Origin: Ruminococcaceae bacterium UBA1865
GTDB lineage: Bacteria; Bacillota; Clostridia; Oscillospirales; Acutalibacteraceae
Direction of reading: 5' to 3'
Assembly (NCBI GenBank): GCA_002338255.1
Contig: DDHX01000042.1
Location: 46,514 to 55,704 of the forward strand
DNA: 9,191 nucleotides
Shown here: one piece after another, positions 6,789 through 9,191 of the stretch
Layout: each line of letters begins with the position of its first letter
Position numbering within the stretch: the stretch's first letter is position 1
Position numbers and translations under genes: made by a program
Notes under the pieces: model-generated
What the model saw: the letters and a program-made list of their open reading frames with translations, nothing else
What the model was told of the DNA's origin: nothing
The model's database searches: none

Positions 6789-7704
6789 ACATTGTACGCT
6801 ATGCCCGCGCAACTGCGGTGTGGCGCGCGCAGAAACCTCCGGCTCCGGCTACTGCGGGATGGGGGCAAATCCGGTTGTGGCCCGCGCAGCACTTCATTTT
6901 TGGGAAGAACCGTGTATCAGTGGAAAGTGCGGTTCCGGAACGGTCTTTTTTACCGGATGTTCGCTCAAATGTGTGTTTTGTCAGAATTATCAAATAAGCA
7001 CCGAACGGGAAGTCGGGCAATCTGTCAGAGTAGAAGAACTGGCCGGAATTTTTGACCGTCTTGTGTCGCAGGGAGCGCACAATATCAATTTGGTTAACCC
7101 TACGCATTTTGCTTCCGCAATTGCCGAGGCATTAAAGCTCGGAAAACTGCCGGTTCCGGTTGTGTACAACTCTGGTGGTTACGAGAATTTGGAAACGCTT
7201 CAAATACTTGACGGCCTAATTGATATTTATCTGCCTGATTTAAAATACGCGGACAATGCGCTGGCCAAAAAGTATTCCGGCGCACCGAACTACGTGGAAA
7301 AAGCCAAAGCCTCTGTCCTTGAAATGGCACGGCAGACTGGGCCGGCGCAGTTTGATGCTGACGGGATGATGACACGAGGCACGATTGTGCGTCACTTGAT
7401 TTTGCCGGGCAATACGCGCAACTCCATTGCGGTACTTGACTGGCTTGGAGAAAATTTGCCCAAAGGCGTTCTTGTCAGTCTTATGGCACAATATGTTCCG
7501 TGCGGGCGGGCGGCGGATTTTTCCGAGATTAACCGCCGTATCACCGAGCGCGAATACAGGAAAGTGCAGGAGCACTTGTTTGAATTGGACTTGGACGGTT
7601 TTGTGCAGGACAGAAAATCCGCCAGCCAAAGTTTTATTCCGCTATTTAATTTAGAAGGAGTATTTCCTCAAAACTTACTTGACAAACAATCTGCATCGAG
7701 ATAG
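6778..7704 (+). CDS. Radical SAM protein, PflX family (pyruvate formate-lyase activase-like)
   Basis: The 308-residue protein is a cytoplasmic iron-sulfur enzyme of the radical SAM superfamily. The [4Fe-4S]/SAM motif is CSLKCVFC, with C61, C65 and C68 (CxxxCxxC). An N-terminal Cys cluster, HCTLCPRNCGV (C6, C9, C13) plus GYCGM (C26), precedes it. This CxxCPRxCGV layout is the mark of the PflX group (COG1313) and probably holds a further metal site. VVYNSGGYE (128-136) and LPDLKYAD (152-159) are typical of activase-like TIM-barrel strands. The reaction and partner are unknown, and no glycyl radical enzyme gene is visible here, so PflA activity should not be assumed. ATG 6778 has GGGAG about 8 bases upstream. 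The start overlaps the pgeF end by 11 bases in another frame. The 3' end carries the promoter for the next gene. Confidence 0.9.
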   Translation: MKIEHCTLCPRNCGVARAETSGSGYCGMGANPVVARAALHFWEEPCISGKCGSGTVFFTGCSLKCVFCQNYQISTEREVGQSVRVEELAGIFDRLVSQGAHNINLVNPTHFASAIAEALKLGKLPVPVVYNSGGYENLETLQILDGLIDIYLPDLKYADNALAKKYSGAPNYVEKAKASVLEMARQTGPAQFDADGMMTRGTIVRHLILPGNTRNSIAVLDWLGENLPKGVLVSLMAQYVPCGRAADFSEINRRITEREYRKVQEHLFELDLDGFVQDRKSASQSFIPLFNLEGVFPQNLLDKQSASR

Positions 7705-7707
7705 AAT
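7679..7707 (+). promoter_or_regulatory. Strong sigma-A-like promoter for the TrhA-like gene
   Basis: TTGACA (7679-7684, perfect) and TAGAAT (7702-7707, five of six) are spaced by 17 bases. The -35 lies inside the radical SAM coding sequence and the -10 begins at its TAG stop (7702-7704). The predicted start is near 7714, inside the adjacent inverted repeat. Confidence 0.8.
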
Positions 7708-7736
7708 ATTATGTAGTTTTAAAAACTACATAATAT
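7706..7736. repeat. Long inverted repeat over the TrhA-like gene start site, candidate operator
   Basis: Perfect 14-base arms (7706-7719 and 7723-7736) surround a 3-base centre. The core reads GTAGTTTT and AAAACTAC. The repeat overlaps the last two bases of the -10 and spans the predicted start (about 7714). It is very AT-rich, with two G-C pairs, and is followed only by AATTTTAT. It would be a weak terminator for the radical SAM operon but is well placed as a repressor operator. Confidence 0.6.
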
Positions 7737-7759
7737 AATTTTATAGGAACGGTGATAGT

Positions 7760-8446
7760 ATGCAAAAAGACATAGCGAACAAATCAGAGTGGAGAGCCGA
7801 ACGTCGAAAAGAGTTAGAGCTCCCGTCATACTCGCTTCTCGAGGAAATAATGAGTGCAATCACACACGGCATAGGAGTGGGCTTGGCGATTGCAGGTCTT
7901 GTAGTACTTCTTATTTCCGCACACCACGACGCATTAACATTGGTCAGCGTATCGGTTTTCGGTGCGACCATGATTATGCTTTATACGGTTTCAACCATGT
8001 ACCATGCGCTCGGCATTTGCAAAGCAAAAAAAGTATTTCGAGTTTTGGATCACTGCACCATCTTTCTGCTGATTGCGGGAACCTATACGCCAATTGCGCT
8101 TTTATGCTTTGGAGGAACAACCGGATGGGTTATGTTTGGAATCGTCTGGGGTGTCGCCGCAGCAGGGGTGGTGCTCAACGCAGTTGATTTACAGCGCTTT
8201 AAAACATTTTCTATGGTTTGCTATATTGGTCTTGGCTGGCTGGTCATTTTCTTCTTTAAACCTTTGATTGAGCATCTGGACCGTGCTTCCATTATTTATC
8301 TAATCGTGGGCGGTATATTCTACACAGTTGGCGCGGTGCTCTACCATAAGGGTAAAAAAGTAAAATACATGCACTCTGTTTGGCACCTTTTCGTGCTTGC
8401 CGGCACAATCTTTCACTATTTTGTCATCTATCATATTGCGGTATAA
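7760..8446 (+). CDS. trhA: TrhA/hemolysin III-family (PAQR-like) membrane protein
   Basis: The 228-residue inner-membrane protein has about seven predicted hydrophobic segments (roughly 33-54, 62-83, 97-117, 122-142, 152-168, 176-195 and 208-226) after a charged cytoplasmic N-terminus. The metal-site pattern of the hemolysin III/YqfA/AdipoR superfamily is present: S78-x3-H82 (STMYH), D97 (LDHCTIF) and H205-x3-H209 (HSVWH). EEIMSAITHGIG (28-39) is the usual first-helix entry. Homologue TrhA (YqfA) affects membrane energetics, and a hydrolase-like zinc site is inferred from the PAQR relatives. Haemolysis is not implied. ATG 7760 follows an SD-like AGGAACGGTGAT (7745-7756). It has its own promoter and candidate operator, so it is probably regulated apart from the upstream operon. 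No terminator is seen after its stop. Confidence 0.92.
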   Translation: MQKDIANKSEWRAERRKELELPSYSLLEEIMSAITHGIGVGLAIAGLVVLLISAHHDALTLVSVSVFGATMIMLYTVSTMYHALGICKAKKVFRVLDHCTIFLLIAGTYTPIALLCFGGTTGWVMFGIVWGVAAAGVVLNAVDLQRFKTFSMVCYIGLGWLVIFFFKPLIEHLDRASIIYLIVGGIFYTVGAVLYHKGKKVKYMHSVWHLFVLAGTIFHYFVIYHIAV

Positions 8447-8459
8447 ATTGTTTACAATT
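8446..8459. repeat. Short palindrome AATTGT-TT-ACAATT after the TrhA-like gene
   Basis: Six-base arms (8446-8451 and 8454-8459) surround TT. The repeat begins at the last base of the TrhA-like stop codon and lies upstream of the candidate -10 of the hydrolase gene. It could be a small operator, but it is short and AT-rich and so may be chance. Confidence 0.3.
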
Positions 8460-8487
8460 CATACTATATTTAGCCGTTACTCTGCGA

Positions 8488-8493
8488 TATAAT
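8488..8493 (+). promoter_or_regulatory. Candidate -10 element for the alpha/beta hydrolase gene
   Basis: TATAAT is perfect and lies 39 bases before the GTG start, but no convincing -35 is found 16 to 18 bases upstream and there is no TGn extension. Read-through from the TrhA-like gene is also possible because no terminator separates them. Confidence 0.4.
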
Positions 8494-8532
8494 GTAATAT
8501 AAACATAATTGCGGCGTAAAGGAGTGTTACAA

Positions 8533-9191
8533 GTGGATATTCTTCAACGAGAAATGTCTTTTGATTCCAGTGTAAATAGCGAGAGAATTTTTGTAAGAAT
8601 CATAGAGCCGGCCGATAAAGCAAATGTGAAAGCAGTACTGCAAATTGCCCATGGTATGGCGGAGCACAGCCTTCTATATGTTGACTTTGCGAAACACATT
8701 GCCTCAAACGGTTACGCAGTAGCAATCAACGACCATCTGGGCCACGGGAAATCGGTGTCTGAGGGCGGTGCATACGGTTATTTTGGCAAGGGCGGATGCC
8801 AGAATATGGTCAAGGATATGCACAAGCTTTACACGCTCATGCGTGAAACTTATCCAACGGTACCGTATATTATGATGGGGCACAGCATGGGCTCGTTTTT
8901 GGCTCGCTCCTACACTGCACAGTATGGCAGTGAGCTGAGCGCGGCAATTTACCTTGGTACCTGTGGAAATTTAAGTCCGGCTGTTTTTACTGCGGAGAAG
9001 CTGCTTGGCAATGCAATCGTCAAAAAAAAGGGTGAAAAGGGTCACGACCCACTTTTTACAAAGCTTTCCACCGGGAAATACAACCAGGCGTTTATGCCGT
9101 CCAGAACCGCAAATGACTGGCTTTCACGCGATACGGCTGAGGTGGATAAATACACCAAGGATCCGCTTTGCGGGTTTGATTTAACCGTTTC
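8533..9191 (+). CDS. Alpha/beta hydrolase (lysophospholipase/monoacylglycerol lipase-like), 3' truncated
   Basis: The open frame runs from GTG 8533 to the right edge (219 codons plus 2 bases). The GTG is chosen because AAAGGAG (8518-8524) lies 8 bases upstream; the next in-frame ATG (codon 8) has no such site. The sequence shows a serine hydrolase of the S33/Hydrolase_4 type. The oxyanion-loop motif is HGMAEH (40-45), followed by NDHLGHGKS typical of lysophospholipase/MGL proteins. The nucleophile elbow is GHSMG (116-120) with S118. The catalytic Asp and His should lie beyond the window. There is no signal peptide, so a cytoplasmic esterase or lipase acting on lysophospholipids or monoacylglycerols is the family expectation; the substrate is not established. 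The catalytic landmarks are otherwise intact. Confidence 0.88.
   Translation, partial: MDILQREMSFDSSVNSERIFVRIIEPADKANVKAVLQIAHGMAEHSLLYVDFAKHIASNGYAVAINDHLGHGKSVSEGGAYGYFGKGGCQNMVKDMHKLYTLMRETYPTVPYIMMGHSMGSFLARSYTAQYGSELSAAIYLGTCGNLSPAVFTAEKLLGNAIVKKKGEKGHDPLFTKLSTGKYNQAFMPSRTANDWLSRDTAEVDKYTKDPLCGFDLTV

Noticed and set aside
7706..7736. Simple intrinsic terminator of the pgeF operon
   Set aside because: The stem has only two G-C pairs and no real T-tract, and it overlaps a near-consensus promoter. A minor terminator role cannot be excluded.
7760..8446. A secreted haemolysin toxin
   Set aside because: The family name is historical. The protein is a multi-pass membrane protein with a PAQR-like metal site.
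1..9191. CRISPR array, prophage, insertion sequence or defence island
   Set aside because: No spaced direct repeats, transposase, integrase, phage structural or defence-type genes were seen, and the content is mostly conserved housekeeping genes.

Overview
The window looks like chromosomal DNA from a low-to-moderate GC Clostridia member (Bacillota). The basis is a DnaD-type primosomal protein next to a DnaC/DnaI-type helicase loader, strong SD sequences, sigma-A-like promoters close to consensus, and U-tailed intrinsic terminators. Oscillospirales-type Clostridia is my best guess, but the genus cannot be fixed from the sequence alone. No transposase, integrase, phage gene, CRISPR array or rRNA is visible.

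Layout. Positions 1-620 (+) hold the C-terminal end of a beta-propeller-like protein that enters from the left. A bidirectional terminator (629-660) separates it from a convergent two-gene replication operon on the minus strand: dnaD-like (2664-1657), then a DnaC/DnaI-like loader (1651-665). The 480-base gap 2665-3145 contains the divergent dnaD promoter with a strong inverted repeat at its predicted start site. It also holds a self-contained tRNA-Gly(GCC) unit (promoter, tRNA, terminator) and the typA promoter. On the plus strand, typA/bipA (3146-4966) is followed after one base by a DEDDh 3'-5' exonuclease with a C-terminal zinc-binding module (4968-5849). A terminator whose loop holds the exonuclease stop codon ends this unit. 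A second unit has its own promoter at 5882-5910 and encodes PgeF (5940-6788) and a PflX-type radical SAM protein (6778-7704), overlapping by 11 bases. Next come a TrhA/hemolysin III-family membrane protein (7760-8446), with its own strong promoter overlapped by a long inverted repeat, and the 5' part of an alpha/beta hydrolase gene (GTG at 8533, cut at the right edge).

How the genes fit together. Most are housekeeping: replication initiation and helicase loading, glycine decoding, ribosome-associated GTPase function, nucleic-acid processing and peptidoglycan quality control. The radical SAM protein and the TrhA-like protein are conserved families of poorly known role.

I do not see a clear undescribed multi-gene system. 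The most useful observations are regulatory. They are two long inverted repeats placed exactly at promoter start regions (2681-2705 and 7706-7736), a terminator hairpin that incorporates a stop codon, and start-codon corrections for pgeF and the helicase loader. The partial propeller protein is the least explained coding sequence.
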